Origin: Pseudomonadota bacterium
GTDB taxonomy: Bacteria; Pseudomonadota; Gammaproteobacteria; Acidiferrobacterales; Acidiferrobacteraceae
NCBI GenBank assembly: GCA_021819125.1
Contig: JAKARW010000014.1
Coordinates: forward strand, 1 to 40,355
Direction: 5' to 3'
DNA length: 40,355 nt
Every line of letters starts with the position of its first letter. Within the stretch, counting starts at the first letter, position 1. Below the pieces are notes generated by a model, which made no database searches, was not told where the DNA came from, and saw only the letters and a program-made list of their open reading frames with translations. Shown here piece by piece: positions 7,122-16,929 of the stretch. The position numbers were made by a program, and so were the translations under genes.

Positions 7122-8845
7122 CACAGCGCCTGGTGCTTGGCGAGTTCGGCCTTCAGGGCGCTATTGCCCGGCGCCTTTGCGAACGCCCCACGCCACAGAC
7201 GCAAGGCGCGCGCGTGTTGTCCGGAGCCCCAAAGCGCGGCGCCTAAGTGCGCGGCGATTGTGGGATCGTGCGACAGATCGAAGGCCTTCTGAAGATAACC
7301 TAGGGCGATCCGCGGATGCCCCAAGCGATAATAACCCCAGCCGACACTATCCAGGATGTCGGGATTTCCGGGGGCAAGCGCCAACGCCCGACGGACGAGG
7401 GCCAAGCCGCGCCGCTCATGTTGGCCGTTGTCGATATAGGTATAACCAAGGGCATTAAGCGCAATCGCGCTATGCGGATGGGCCGCCACTAGGCGCTTGA
7501 GATCCTGCTCGGCTTGCGTAACGGCGCCGAGCTTCTCCTCGTCTAGGGCGCGCGCGTAGAGCAGAACGCCAGGATGGGCGGTGCGTCCCATGACGGCGCT
7601 CAGCACGGCAACCCCCTTGGCATATTGGCCCAAGGCCATCAAGACCTCATTACGCGCAAGCGCGAGCACCACGGCCTGGGCCTTAGTATGGGCGGTGACC
7701 CGCGACAGGCGCGCCCAGGCGCGATGCGGGGCCGACTGTGCAAGCGGCATGAGCCCGTCGCGCAGCATGGCCGCGAACCGGTAGGGCTTGCCTACCCGCG
7801 CGTAATAATAGTGCGCGCGCGCGTAGCGCTTTTGGGTCTCGGCGATCTCGCCCAGATACAGATTGGCGTGGGCATCGTCCGGGGCCAACGCCAGGCTGTG
7901 CTTTAAGTAGGACCTCGCGAGACCTAACTCGTCGGAACGTAATGCAATCAGGCCCGCGGCATACAGTACCCGCGGGTCATTGGGCGCGGCGGCCACGATC
8001 ATGCGAAACTGCACCAGCGCCCGGTGCCAATACTGGAGCGAGACGAGGCGGCGCGCATAATCAAGGCGCAGCCGTGTCGCCGATGGGTTGCGTTGCAAAA
8101 ACCGCGCGGAAAACGCGAGCGCCTGACGGGGCGCGACGGTCCATAGGAGGCCTGCCTTCAAGATCGCGGCGTCCTCCCAGCGGGGCTTTAGGGCCAGTGC
8201 CGCATTGATGGCGCGCAGCGCCGTTGTCCGGTCGTGACCGTGGCGCGCAAGCTCGGCCAAAACATATTCGCCGATCGGGTCTTTCGGGTAACGCTTGGTC
8301 AATGCCTGCATGACCGTCACGCTGAGCGCCACGCGCTTATGGCGCAGGAGCAAAGTCGCGATGTGCTCGAAGGCAAAGGCGCGCGCCTGCGCCCCTCCAT
8401 GGACAGCGGCCTGGGTCAGGGCCTGCGCGAACTCCCGCTTCGCGGCGGATATCCGGGTCAGACCGAGATCGGCATCGGCCAACGCCGCGCGCGCACTCAC
8501 GCTTTGCGGGGTCCGGGCGAGCCATAACAGCGTCAGGTGACGGGCCTGGGCATAGCGGCGGGCATAGAGCGATAAGAGCGCCGAGTGCCGGATCAAGCCC
8601 GGATCACCGGTCTCTTGCGCGGCCTGCCCGAACGCCTTGGCGGCCTGCCCCAGATGCCCCTGCTGGCCGACGATGTCTCCGAGCAGGACGTGATAAAAGA
8701 GTCGGCCCGGGCGATGGGGGCTTTGTGTCGGCACAGGCACCGGTGGGGACGTCGGCACGGGCCGCCGCACAGGCGCGGTCGCGCAGCCCGCCAGAAGACC
8801 GAGCGCCAAGACCGGGATCATCACTCGCCACAGACCCTGCCTCAT
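7121..8845 (-). CDS. tetratricopeptide-repeat outer-membrane lipoprotein
   Basis: A 574-residue predicted lipoprotein built from TPR repeats. The start was placed at 8845, where GGGAG precedes the ATG and the protein begins with a lipoprotein signal (MRQGLWRVMIPVLALGLLAGCA, Cys21); a longer open frame upstream lacks these. Successive TPR-like units follow, clearest at HLGQAAKAFGQAAQETGDP, ELGLARSYLKHSLALAPDDAHANLYLGEIAETQKRY and, near the C-terminus, NPDILDSVGWGYYRLG followed by ALGYLQKAFDLSHDP. TPR lipoproteins of this kind often precede lolB in gammaproteobacteria. A role as a scaffold for envelope complexes is inference. First gene of the minus-strand block, with an 85-base divergent spacer to the CstA-like gene. 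Confidence 0.85.
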   Translation of the reverse strand: MRQGLWRVMIPVLALGLLAGCATAPVRRPVPTSPPVPVPTQSPHRPGRLFYHVLLGDIVGQQGHLGQAAKAFGQAAQETGDPGLIRHSALLSLYARRYAQARHLTLLWLARTPQSVSARAALADADLGLTRISAAKREFAQALTQAAVHGGAQARAFAFEHIATLLLRHKRVALSVTVMQALTKRYPKDPIGEYVLAELARHGHDRTTALRAINAALALKPRWEDAAILKAGLLWTVAPRQALAFSARFLQRNPSATRLRLDYARRLVSLQYWHRALVQFRMIVAAAPNDPRVLYAAGLIALRSDELGLARSYLKHSLALAPDDAHANLYLGEIAETQKRYARAHYYYARVGKPYRFAAMLRDGLMPLAQSAPHRAWARLSRVTAHTKAQAVVLALARNEVLMALGQYAKGVAVLSAVMGRTAHPGVLLYARALDEEKLGAVTQAEQDLKRLVAAHPHSAIALNALGYTYIDNGQHERRGLALVRRALALAPGNPDILDSVGWGYYRLGHPRIALGYLQKAFDLSHDPTIAAHLGAALWGSGQHARALRLWRGAFAKAPGNSALKAELAKHQAL

Positions 8846-8930
8846 AACGCTCCCGTTCACTGATAGGATAGGGACCCATCGGGGCCGTGAGCGTCTATGC
8901 TCTCCGAAAGCCCGCGGGAGACCTTGTGCC

Positions 8931-10460
8931 ATGAATTTGATTCTACTCCCCCTGATCGCCATTCCGGTCCTGATTTTGGCCTACCGCTTCCTGGGCCGGC
9001 TTGCGCTCACGCTCGGGGAAGGTTCTGCGCATTATAATATAGAGCCGACCGCCGGGGCAGGGCCGGGAATCGTCACCGGGCTGCATGACCTTGGCATCCT
9101 CGGGGCTCCGTTGCTCCTCGCGGGGGCGGCGTTTGGCCTGCGCTTTGGCTGGGGGCCCGCGTTCCTGGCGATCCTCCTGTCCGGCACCACCATGGGCGCG
9201 GCGTGCGCGCTGGCCCAAGGCCGGCTTGAGGCACTCCCGGCATGGCGCACCGCCAATAGCATCGCGCGCCTGCTTGTGAGCGCCATTCTGGCGCTCGTCT
9301 GGGCGGGCCTTGCCGCGCACGGTCGCCATGCGCTTTTGGCCTTTTTCGTGTTGTATCTCGCCGCTGACCGCCTGATCCCGCTGTTGCTCGCCCGGCGCGC
9401 CGATCTCGCGGGCGGCCTGTTGCTGGTGGCGGCCATCGGGGTGCTGTTTTCGGCGATCGGCGTCAGCTCGCCGCTTGCCCTGCAAGGCGCAGTCCATATC
9501 GTTATCGGGCCCTACCAGCGCCTCACGTCGGTGGCACCGATGTTCTTTTATGGCCTGCTGTTTCTTATGCTGATCCAGAAAAAGCGCGCGCGACGGCTGG
9601 CGTCGCGTCCGGCCTACGGGGCGGTAGGGGCACTGCTGCTTGGCGGCGTGACCGTATGCATCTTTGTGGCCGCTTTTGTGAGTCATCCCCCGCTTGTGAT
9701 CCCGCGACTACGCCAAGGACACCTGTTGATGGCACTCCCGCTCCTGGCCTGCGCGCTCCCCTTCGCCGCGGCACTGGCCCCATTCGGGGACAACCCCATC
9801 AGCCGCCGGCCGCTGTCTGCGATCTACCTCACCTTGCTCCTGGAGGCCGCCTGCGCGGTGGCGTTTCTCGTGGCCATGATCAGCGGCTTTCCCGACATCG
9901 CCTCGTGGACGCGTTTTTTCGATCACAGCCCCGACGCCCTCACGCTTCTGAGCGCCGGCGTCGAGGGGAGCCGCCGCCTCATGATGGCCATCGGCCTCGG
10001 TCCGTGGGTCAGCGAGACCTTGCGGGCAAGCCTGCTTTTGCTCACCGCCGCCGCCCTTGAAAGTCAGCAGGAGGCCCTCGGCCGGGAGCGCTGGCCGCTC
10101 GGCCGTATCCAGCCGCTCATGGCAACGGCCGTCCTCGGCGCGACCTTGTGGGCAGTCCACGGCCTGGGTACCGACAGCGAACTGTTCCTGGCGGCTTTGC
10201 TCGCCGCCGGGGCGGCATCCGCCTTGATCCTTACGCGCCGCGCCTTTCCGGGGTTTATGGTATCCTTAGGCTATGTACTGTTGGCGCTGGCCGACACCGC
10301 TGTGGTTGTGATCGGATGGACTGGCGCCGCCCATCATCCGATACGGGCCGTGTTGGCGGTCGCCGTTATGACACTCGAGGCCGTCGCAGCGGCCCGAATT
10401 TGGGGCTCTTTGTCGCGGTCCGAAGACCATGCACCTCGTAGCACTGGGCATAAACCATAA
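8931..10460 (+). CDS. divergent CstA-like (carbon starvation family) membrane protein
   Basis: A 509-residue polytopic inner-membrane protein with roughly twelve to fourteen hydrophobic segments. Near the N-terminus, AYRFLGR, then AGAGPGIV and WGPAFLAILLSGTTMGA, recall the CstA pattern (IAYRFYG, AGAGP, then a Gly/Trp-rich helix). Later, a short helix pattern near residues 350-400 (SETLRASLLLLTAAALESQQEALG) recalls the CstA TLDTATR region. CstA proteins take up peptides or pyruvate; this copy is shorter and divergent, so substrate is unknown. GGGAG lies about 10 bases before the ATG. The 3' end overlaps hemA by 32 bases in another frame, suggesting cotranscription. Membrane location is firm; family assignment is tentative. 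Confidence 0.5.
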   Translation: MNLILLPLIAIPVLILAYRFLGRLALTLGEGSAHYNIEPTAGAGPGIVTGLHDLGILGAPLLLAGAAFGLRFGWGPAFLAILLSGTTMGAACALAQGRLEALPAWRTANSIARLLVSAILALVWAGLAAHGRHALLAFFVLYLAADRLIPLLLARRADLAGGLLLVAAIGVLFSAIGVSSPLALQGAVHIVIGPYQRLTSVAPMFFYGLLFLMLIQKKRARRLASRPAYGAVGALLLGGVTVCIFVAAFVSHPPLVIPRLRQGHLLMALPLLACALPFAAALAPFGDNPISRRPLSAIYLTLLLEAACAVAFLVAMISGFPDIASWTRFFDHSPDALTLLSAGVEGSRRLMMAIGLGPWVSETLRASLLLLTAAALESQQEALGRERWPLGRIQPLMATAVLGATLWAVHGLGTDSELFLAALLAAGAASALILTRRAFPGFMVSLGYVLLALADTAVVVIGWTGAAHHPIRAVLAVAVMTLEAVAAARIWGSLSRSEDHAPRSTGHKP

Positions 10461-11688
10461 AACCGCACCCGTCGCGCTCCGCGAGCAGGCGGCATTCGAT
10501 CCGCAGGCCTTGCCTGATGCCCTGCGCGCCGTGACCGAGGCCGGGGCCGGCGAAGCGACCATCCTATCGACCTGCAACCGCACGGAACTCTATTGTGGTC
10601 TCGACGGCGCCTCCGATGAAACGCTAATCGACTGGTTTTGTCAGTATCACAAACTGACCCCCCGCGCGGTCCGTCCATATCTCTATGTTCATGACGGGCG
10701 CACGGCGGTGGCGCACGCCTTTCGCGTCGCCTCCGGCCTCGACTCCCTGGTCCTCGGGGAACCGCAAATCCTAGGTCAAATGAAGACCGCGTTCGCCGCG
10801 GCGCACAAGGCCGGGACCACGGGCAAGCTCCTCAACCATCTGTTCCAGCACACCTTCTCGGTCGCAAAGCAGGTACGCACGGACACCGCCATAGGCGCCA
10901 ACGCGGTATCGGTGGCATACGCCGCGGTGAGCCTTGCTCGGCGCATATTCGACAATCTGTCTCATCAGACGGTACTCCTCATAGGGGCGGGCGAGATGAT
11001 AGAGCTCGCCGCCCGTCATTTGAAAGAGCAGGGGATCCGGCGCATGATCGTCGCCAACCGCACAGTCGAACGCGCGAGCAGTCTTGGAAACATCTATGGG
11101 GCCGAGGCGGTCTCGCTCATCGAGCTCCCGGACTATTTGGCGGCCGCCGATATCGTGATCTCCTGCACCGCGAGCCTTCTTCCCCTGCTCGGCAAGGGCG
11201 CGGTGGAAAGCGCGCTAAAGACCCGCAAGCATCGGCCGATGTTTCTGGTCGATCTTGCCGTGCCGCGCGACATAGAACCAGAGGTCGGCGAACTGCCGGA
11301 CGTCTACTTGTACACCATAGACGACCTGAAAGGCGTCATAGAGGAAAACATGGAATCCCGTCAGGCTGCCGCTCGTCAGGCGGAGACCATCATTGAAGGC
11401 CAGGTGATCGAGTTCATGCGCTGGGTGCGCTCACTTGATTCAGTGCCCACCGTACGCGCGCTGCGGGCGGCGGCCGAGGCGTTGCGCGATGCCGAACTCG
11501 AACGCGCGCGGCGCGCACTGGAGCGGGGCGAGCCCGCCGAGCAGGTGCTGTTGCGCTTCGCCCACTCCCTTACGAACAAATTCATGCATGGCCCAAGCAC
11601 CACCTTGCGTGACCCCAAGACCGACGGCGATCTTGATCTGGTCGGCGCGACCCGCGCCCTGTTTCGGCTCGATGACAAGGCGTCCTGA
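10429..11688 (+). CDS. hemA: glutamyl-tRNA reductase
   Basis: First enzyme of the C5 tetrapyrrole pathway, reducing glutamyl-tRNA(Glu) with NADPH to glutamate-1-semialdehyde. 419 residues, usual length. Visible: the N-terminal [14 protein letters not shown], catalytic Cys49 in [24 protein letters not shown], the NADPH-binding [21 protein letters not shown], and the C-terminal dimerisation helices. The start overlaps the end of the CstA-like gene by 32 bases, and the stop overlaps the prfA start as TGATG. The hemA-prfA-prmC order is conserved in gammaproteobacteria. No separate promoter is evident between the CstA-like gene and hemA. Confidence 0.97.
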   Translation: MHLVALGINHKTAPVALREQAAFDPQALPDALRAVTEAGAGEATILSTCNRTELYCGLDGASDETLIDWFCQYHKLTPRAVRPYLYVHDGRTAVAHAFRVASGLDSLVLGEPQILGQMKTAFAAAHKAGTTGKLLNHLFQHTFSVAKQVRTDTAIGANAVSVAYAAVSLARRIFDNLSHQTVLLIGAGEMIELAARHLKEQGIRRMIVANRTVERASSLGNIYGAEAVSLIELPDYLAAADIVISCTASLLPLLGKGAVESALKTRKHRPMFLVDLAVPRDIEPEVGELPDVYLYTIDDLKGVIEENMESRQAAARQAETIIEGQVIEFMRWVRSLDSVPTVRALRAAAEALRDAELERARRALERGEPAEQVLLRFAHSLTNKFMHGPSTTLRDPKTDGDLDLVGATRALFRLDDKAS

Positions 11689-12770
11689 TGCAGTCCTCGT
11701 TGACCGCCAAGCTCGAGCGTCTGGCATCGCGGCTCGAGGAGACCACAGCCGAGCTTTCAGACCCGCTCGTAACCCAGGACCAGGAGCGCTTCCGGCGGCT
11801 GTCACGCGAACACGCCGAACTCACTCCGGTCGTCGAGCGCTTCACGGCGTGGCGCCGGACCGAGGAGCAGATGGCCGCCGCCCAACCCCTGCTACAAGAC
11901 ACCGACCCCGACGTGCGCGCCATGGCAAACGAGGAGATGGCGGCACTTTCCCGCGCGCGCGAGTCCTGCGAGGCGGACCTAAAGCGCCTCATGCTGCCGC
12001 GCGACCCAAACGACGAGCGCAACATCTTCCTTGAGGTGCGCGCCGGCACGGGTGGCGACGAGGCGGCGCTGTTTGCCGGTGATCTTTTTCGTATGTACGC
12101 AGGTTACGCGACGCGGCAGGGATGGCAGATGGAGATCGTCCATGCGAGCGACGGTGAACATGGGGGCTACAAGGAGATCATTGCGCGCCTGGCCGGCCCC
12201 TCGGTCTATTCGCGACTCAAGTTCGAATCGGGGGGGCACAGGGTCCAGCGCGTGCCGCTCACGGAGGCGCAGGGGCGGATTCACACCTCGGCATGCACGG
12301 TGGCGGTGATGGCCGAAGTGGAAGAGCGCGAGATCATGATCAACCCGGCGGATCTCAAGATCGACACCTTTCGCGCCTCGGGGGCTGGCGGCCAGCATGT
12401 CAACAAGACCGATTCGGCCATCCGCGTGACGCATCTCCCAACCGGCCTTGTCGTCGAATGCCAGGACGAGCGGTCGCAACATAAAAATCGCGCGCGGGCG
12501 CTGTCGATCCTCGCCTCGCGTCTGCGCGAACGGGAATTGCGCGCCAAACAGGAGCAGGAGGCGGCCACGCGCCGCAAACTCGTAGGCAGCGGCGACCGCT
12601 CCGAGCGCATCCGCACCTACAATTTTCCCCAGGGTCGGGTGACCGACCACCGCATCAACCTCACCCTCTACCGCCTCGAACGCGTGCTCGAAGGCGACCT
12701 AGACGAGCTGATCGATGCCTTGATCGCCGAGGACCAGACCGAGCAGCTCGCCGCGCTCGCCCTCGAATGA
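11688..12770 (+). CDS. prfA: peptide chain release factor 1
   Basis: Class I release factor reading UAA and UAG and triggering peptide hydrolysis on the ribosome. 360 residues, exactly the family length. The catalytic GGQ is at residues 234-236 within [16 protein letters not shown]; its Gln is the target of the PrmC methylase encoded next. The stop-codon-recognition PxT motif appears as PLT at 190-192 (PAT in E. coli). The ATG overlaps the hemA stop by one base, and the stop overlaps prmC as ATGA, indicating translational coupling through the operon. Confidence 0.97.
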   Translation: MQSSLTAKLERLASRLEETTAELSDPLVTQDQERFRRLSREHAELTPVVERFTAWRRTEEQMAAAQPLLQDTDPDVRAMANEEMAALSRARESCEADLKRLMLPRDPNDERNIFLEVRAGTGGDEAALFAGDLFRMYAGYATRQGWQMEIVHASDGEHGGYKEIIARLAGPSVYSRLKFESGGHRVQRVPLTEAQGRIHTSACTVAVMAEVEEREIMINPADLKIDTFRASGAGGQHVNKTDSAIRVTHLPTGLVVECQDERSQHKNRARALSILASRLRERELRAKQEQEAATRRKLVGSGDRSERIRTYNFPQGRVTDHRINLTLYRLERVLEGDLDELIDALIAEDQTEQLAALALE

Positions 12771-13618
12771 TGACCGTGCGGGCCTTCCTGGCGCACGCGA
12801 CTTGCGCGGTCCCTAGAACCTCCGGGCAACCGCCACGCTGCGCCACTCCCGAGATATGGGCGCTCGGCTGCCATGTCTTGGAGCGCCCGCTTGCCCGGCT
12901 GCTGGCGGCCGATACGGCCGAGCGGCTGCACCCCGAGGACGAGGCGCGCTGGCGCGCGCTCATCGCACGCCGCGAGCAAGGTGAACCGCTTGCCTATCTC
13001 ATCGGCCATACGGAATTCTGGTCGCTCACACTTACCGTCACGCCAGATGTCCTGGTGCCACGCCCCGAGACCGAGATCCTGGTGGAGCGGGCGCTCGCTG
13101 TGCCGGCTGCAGACGGCGCGTGTTATCTCGATGTCGGTACCGGGTCGGGGGCGGTGGCGCTGGCCCTCAAAAAGGAGCGGCCGCGGGCGCACGTTGCGGC
13201 CTGCGACCAAAGCCGCGCGGCGCTTACGGTAGCGCGCGCCAATGCCAAGGCGCTTTGTCTCGACGTGGCCTTCTGGCTCGGCTCGTGGAGCGATGCGATT
13301 GTCGCCGGCTCTTGCGATCTCGTGGTGAGCAATCCCCCTTATGTCGAGAGCGCCGACCCCTGCCTTGACAGCGACGGGTTGCGATACGAGCCGCGCGGCG
13401 CCCTCGATGGCGGGACCGACGGCTTGCGGGCCATCACCGCATTGCTCCCGGCGGCCGTACGCGTCCTGCGGCCGCGCGGTCGGCTGCTCGTCGAGCATGG
13501 CGCCCGGCAAGACCGCCCGGTGCAATCGCTCTTTGAGCGCGCCGGCCTTACGGACATCGTCACCCATGCCGACTATGCGGGTCATCCGCGCGTGACCGAG
13601 GGGGTGCGACATGGATGA
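12767..13618 (+). CDS. prmC: release factor glutamine methyltransferase
   Basis: SAM-dependent N5-glutamine methyltransferase that modifies the GGQ motif of release factors. 283 residues. Visible: the N-terminal helical domain with [29 protein letters not shown], the SAM loop [14 protein letters not shown] at 121-134, and the NPPY catalytic motif at 189-192 that holds the glutamine. Compared with E. coli the first 25 residues are extended and Cys-containing. Two adjacent ATG codons overlap the prfA stop; the first is used here. The gene overlaps the following E1-like gene by 8 bases. Confidence 0.94.
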   Translation: MMTVRAFLAHATCAVPRTSGQPPRCATPEIWALGCHVLERPLARLLAADTAERLHPEDEARWRALIARREQGEPLAYLIGHTEFWSLTLTVTPDVLVPRPETEILVERALAVPAADGACYLDVGTGSGAVALALKKERPRAHVAACDQSRAALTVARANAKALCLDVAFWLGSWSDAIVAGSCDLVVSNPPYVESADPCLDSDGLRYEPRGALDGGTDGLRAITALLPAAVRVLRPRGRLLVEHGARQDRPVQSLFERAGLTDIVTHADYAGHPRVTEGVRHG

Positions 13619-14357
13619 TGCCGCGCTTTTGCGCCATAGCGCCCACATCTTTTTGCCGGAGATGGGCGTGGAGGGGGTCTTGCGTCTCGCCCGCGCGCGG
13701 GTCCTGATCGTAGGTCTGGGCGGTCTCGGCTCGGTCGTGGCCTTGTATCTTACGCGCGCCGGCGTCGGCGAACTTGTATTGGCGGACCCCGACACTGTGG
13801 CCTTATCCAATCTCCCGCGCCAGATCCTTTACGCCGACCGCCATGTAGGACAAGCCAAGACCGATGCCGCGCGCGAGACCCTCACGGCCCTGGGGGCCGC
13901 CGATCTGCGCCTCGTTCCGGAACGTCTGCTCGGGGTGCGGCTCGCCGAGGAGGTGGCCCGAGTCGACTTAGTGTGCGACGCCTCCGACAATTTCACCACG
14001 CGCTTTGCAATCAATGACGCATGCGTGAAGGCGGGCATCCCCCTGGTATCGGCGGCGGTGATTCGCCTAGTGGGCCAGCTGCTGGTGGTGCATCCGAGTG
14101 AAGCGGCCGCCGGCTGCTATCGCTGTCTGTACCCGGAAGGCGGGGAGGATGCCGAGAGTTGCGCACAGCGCGGCGTCCTGGGGCCGGTGGCCGGGGCGCT
14201 CGCCACCTTGCAGGCCGCGGAGGCCCTGAAGGTGCTGGCCGGTATCCCCACACCCCTTACGCGCGATTTGTGGGTATTCGACGACAAAACCATGGAGAGT
14301 CGCCGCATTCGCCGCCACCGAGACCCCCATTGCCCGGTGTGCAAGGCCTCGCCGTAA
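13611..14357 (+). CDS. moeB: MoeB/ThiF/HesA-family ubiquitin-like protein activating enzyme
   Basis: Predicted E1-like adenylyltransferase that activates the C-terminal glycine of a sulfur-carrier protein (MoaD for molybdopterin or ThiS for thiamine). 248 residues. Visible: nucleotide-binding GLGGLG at 35-40, ADPDTVALSNLPRQILY, Asp126 in CDASDNFTTRFAIND, and two Cys pairs (Cys169/Cys172 and Cys241/Cys244) expected to bind structural zinc. In many gammaproteobacteria moeB follows prmC, which favours MoeB; ThiF or a shared role cannot be excluded because no carrier gene lies in the window. It overlaps prmC by 8 bases and is the last gene of the operon, converging on slmA. Confidence 0.85.
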   Translation: MDDAALLRHSAHIFLPEMGVEGVLRLARARVLIVGLGGLGSVVALYLTRAGVGELVLADPDTVALSNLPRQILYADRHVGQAKTDAARETLTALGAADLRLVPERLLGVRLAEEVARVDLVCDASDNFTTRFAINDACVKAGIPLVSAAVIRLVGQLLVVHPSEAAAGCYRCLYPEGGEDAESCAQRGVLGPVAGALATLQAAEALKVLAGIPTPLTRDLWVFDDKTMESRRIRRHRDPHCPVCKASP

Positions 14358-14484
14358 ACGCCCCGGATAGCGTTGTTGAGGCGTAAGCGCGCGACGCCCA
14401 CCGATCAGAGTCAGGCGTCATGCGGGCCTGGCGGCAAGGCCCATGAACATGACCGGCCCCAAGGAGTCCGGCCGACCCGTTCTC

Positions 14485-15081
14485 TTAAGGGGTTTGCTCA
14501 TGAGCAAACAGCGCCGCCCTCAGGATTGCCCATTGGGCCTCCCACTCGGCAAGCGGCGATATGCGAAATCGCGTGCGTACCGACTGCGCCACACGCCCAT
14601 CGGCTGTGGCCAGCAAAAGCTGAGCGCATACCGAAGGCGCGGGCAGGCCCGGGGGGAGGTTGGCGTCCCGCAAAAGGCCGCGCAGGTGCGTCTCCATACG
14701 TTCGTAGAGCTGCGCCAGCCGGTCGCGCAGGCGCTCGTGCTCCCCGGCCAGCACCGCCCCCTGAAGCAGATTGGCGAGCCCATGATTCTTGTCGGCAAAG
14801 GCGAGCCAGAGATGCAGCGCCTGGCCAACCTTGATAGAAGCCGCGGTCGGTTCTGCGCCGATACGATTGAGGCGCGTAAATAGGCTTTCCTCGATGAACT
14901 CGAAGAGCGCCTCGAACATTCGCGTCTTGCTCGGGAAATGCCGATAGAGCGCGGCCTCGGATACGCCGACGGCCGACGCCAGATGGGCGGTGGTGATAGG
15001 CGCCCCTGAGTTCTCCTCGAGAAGGCGCGCCAAGGTCTCCAGGATCTCCTGACGGCGCTCGCCACGGCGGGGTCGGGCCAT
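14485..15081 (-). CDS. slmA: nucleoid occlusion factor SlmA (TetR family)
   Basis: Predicted SlmA, a TetR-fold DNA-binding protein that blocks FtsZ assembly over the nucleoid. From the ATG at 15081 it is 198 residues, the E. coli SlmA length; the upstream extension of the frame is not used. Visible: an N-terminal helix-turn-helix ITTAHLASAVGVSEAALYRHFPSKTRMF, typical of SlmA, then the all-helical ligand domain. The ATG is two bases after the stop of the small upstream gene. The argB-hypothetical-slmA order resembles the slmA neighbourhood of other gammaproteobacteria. A perfect 18-bp palindrome overlaps its last codons. Confidence 0.88.
   Translation of the reverse strand: MARPRRGERRQEILETLARLLEENSGAPITTAHLASAVGVSEAALYRHFPSKTRMFEALFEFIEESLFTRLNRIGAEPTAASIKVGQALHLWLAFADKNHGLANLLQGAVLAGEHERLRDRLAQLYERMETHLRGLLRDANLPPGLPAPSVCAQLLLATADGRVAQSVRTRFRISPLAEWEAQWAILRAALFAHEQTP
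14492..14509. repeat. perfect 18-bp palindrome at the slmA 3' end
   Basis: GTTTGCTCATGAGCAAAC is a perfect palindrome covering codons five to ten from the slmA stop. It does not match the SlmA-binding consensus (GTGAGTACTCAC), and no T-run follows, so it is neither an obvious SlmA site nor a canonical terminator. A protein-binding site or an RNA stem at the 3' end of the message are both possible. Confidence 0.4.
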
Positions 15082-15083
15082 GG

Positions 15084-15347
15084 TCAGGTCACGCGCGCCG
15101 CTTGCGTGATGTGGCCGGCCGCATCCCATTGCACACGAAACCGCCCCCAACAGGGCACCCGCCCCGCCACGCACCCGGCCCCTTCGACGAGGATCTCCTC
15201 GAACGAGACCGCGCAGAGCGCGCTGTCTGGTCCCTGCTCCAGGATCTCGACCTTGAGGCTATCGTTATCCGGCCAACCGTTCTGCGAGCACAGCGCGGCG
15301 ATCGCGGGCGTCACGGCAAAATACCGGTCGATTGCCGCCTTATCCAT
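15084..15347 (-). CDS. small conserved-looking hypothetical protein between argB and slmA
   Basis: An 87-residue soluble protein without a recognised domain. The start at 15347 (MDKAAIDRYFAVTPAIAALC) is chosen because GAGGGGAGGGACG directly precedes it; a longer frame begins inside argB. Four cysteines (residues about 20, 44, 58 and 65) and predicted mixed beta/alpha character (SLKVEILEQG, ALCAVSFEEILVEGAG, WGRFRVQWDAAG) suggest a compact fold. It begins 20 bases after argB and stops two bases before the slmA ATG, so it is almost certainly in the same transcript. Function unknown. Confidence 0.75.
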   Translation of the reverse strand: MDKAAIDRYFAVTPAIAALCSQNGWPDNDSLKVEILEQGPDSALCAVSFEEILVEGAGCVAGRVPCWGRFRVQWDAAGHITQAARVT

Positions 15348-15366
15348 CGTCCCTCCCCTCCTTGTA

Positions 15367-16296
<930 letters not shown>

Positions 16297-16338
16297 TCAG
16301 CCGCGCGCGACAACCCCTGGTGTTGGCCCAAGAATCAA

Positions 16339-16373
16339 CACCACAAACAACAAGGGCCCCCTTCGGGGGCCCT
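16339..16373 (-). terminator. Rho-independent terminator after hsp20
   Basis: A perfect 9-bp GC-rich stem (AGGGCCCCC at 16353-16361 against GGGGGCCCT at 16365-16373) with a 3-base loop is followed on the minus strand by TTGTTGTTTGT (16352-16342). It lies 20 bases after the hsp20 stop and about 95 bases before the argB start, so it separates the two transcripts. Confidence 0.85.
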
Positions 16374-16392
16374 CATGGCGCGTCGCGCGGCT

Positions 16393-16842
16393 TTAGTTGA
16401 TGGCGATCTTCTTCGGCTTCATCTCCTCGGCCTTTGGTAGCGTGAGCTCCAACACGCCATCCTTATAGTTTGCCGACACCTTCTTTTCGTCGATATGCGA
16501 CCCGAGACGCACGCTGCGCGACAGCTTGCCATAGCAGCGCTCCTCGCGGATCAGACGGTCACCCACCTTATCCTCGTGCTGACGCTTGACCTCGCCTGTA
16601 ACCGTCAATACGCCCTCGGCGAGCGTAATGTCGATATCCTCACGCTTCACGCCCGGCATGTCCATGCGGATGACGTACTCATTCTCGCGCTCGGTGACAT
16701 CCATGGCCGGCACCACTCCGCTTGCCATGCCGCCCTCACCCCTACGCCGCAGGGGGCGGAAAAAGCCCTCCAACAGATTGTCCAACTCATCATTTACAAG
16801 GGTCCATCCCGAATTCGTCGGGCTCGGCATCAAAGCTGACAT
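16393..16842 (-). CDS. Hsp20/alpha-crystallin small heat shock protein
   Basis: ATP-independent holdase chaperone that captures unfolding proteins. 149 residues. An N-terminal arm (residues 1-45) precedes the alpha-crystallin domain (about 48-142) with VTERENEYVIRMDMPGVKREDIDITLAEGVLTVTGE and the C-terminal signature ANYKDGVLELTLPKAE, ending in the I-x-I-type tail KKIAIN. The ATG at 16842 has a full AGGAGG eight bases upstream; a GTG three codons earlier falls inside that site and is rejected. A sigma-32-type promoter lies 60 to 87 bases upstream and a strong terminator follows, so it is a monocistronic heat-shock gene. Confidence 0.95.
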   Translation of the reverse strand: MSALMPSPTNSGWTLVNDELDNLLEGFFRPLRRRGEGGMASGVVPAMDVTERENEYVIRMDMPGVKREDIDITLAEGVLTVTGEVKRQHEDKVGDRLIREERCYGKLSRSVRLGSHIDEKKVSANYKDGVLELTLPKAEEMKPKKIAIN

Positions 16843-16901
16843 AATAATCACCTCCTGATCATTGCGGTTTGCGGGGAAGCACTCCCCCGTGACGGCTACT
16901 A

Positions 16902-16929
16902 ATTTGGGGTCCGCGCCGGGGTTTTCAAG
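16902..16929 (-). promoter_or_regulatory. sigma-32 (RpoH) heat-shock promoter of hsp20
   Basis: On the minus strand, CTTGAAA (16929-16923) is followed after 13 bases by CCCCAAAT (16909-16902). The RpoH consensus is CTTGAAA, 11-16 bases, CCCCATNT, so the -35 is perfect and the -10 differs at one position. It sits 60 bases upstream of the hsp20 start. Confidence 0.78.

Noticed and set aside
12668-13810. 380-residue minus-strand frame across prmC
   Set aside because: It is antisense to prmC, whose catalytic motifs and operon overlaps are clear. Long antisense frames are expected in GC-rich coding DNA, and it shows no motif.
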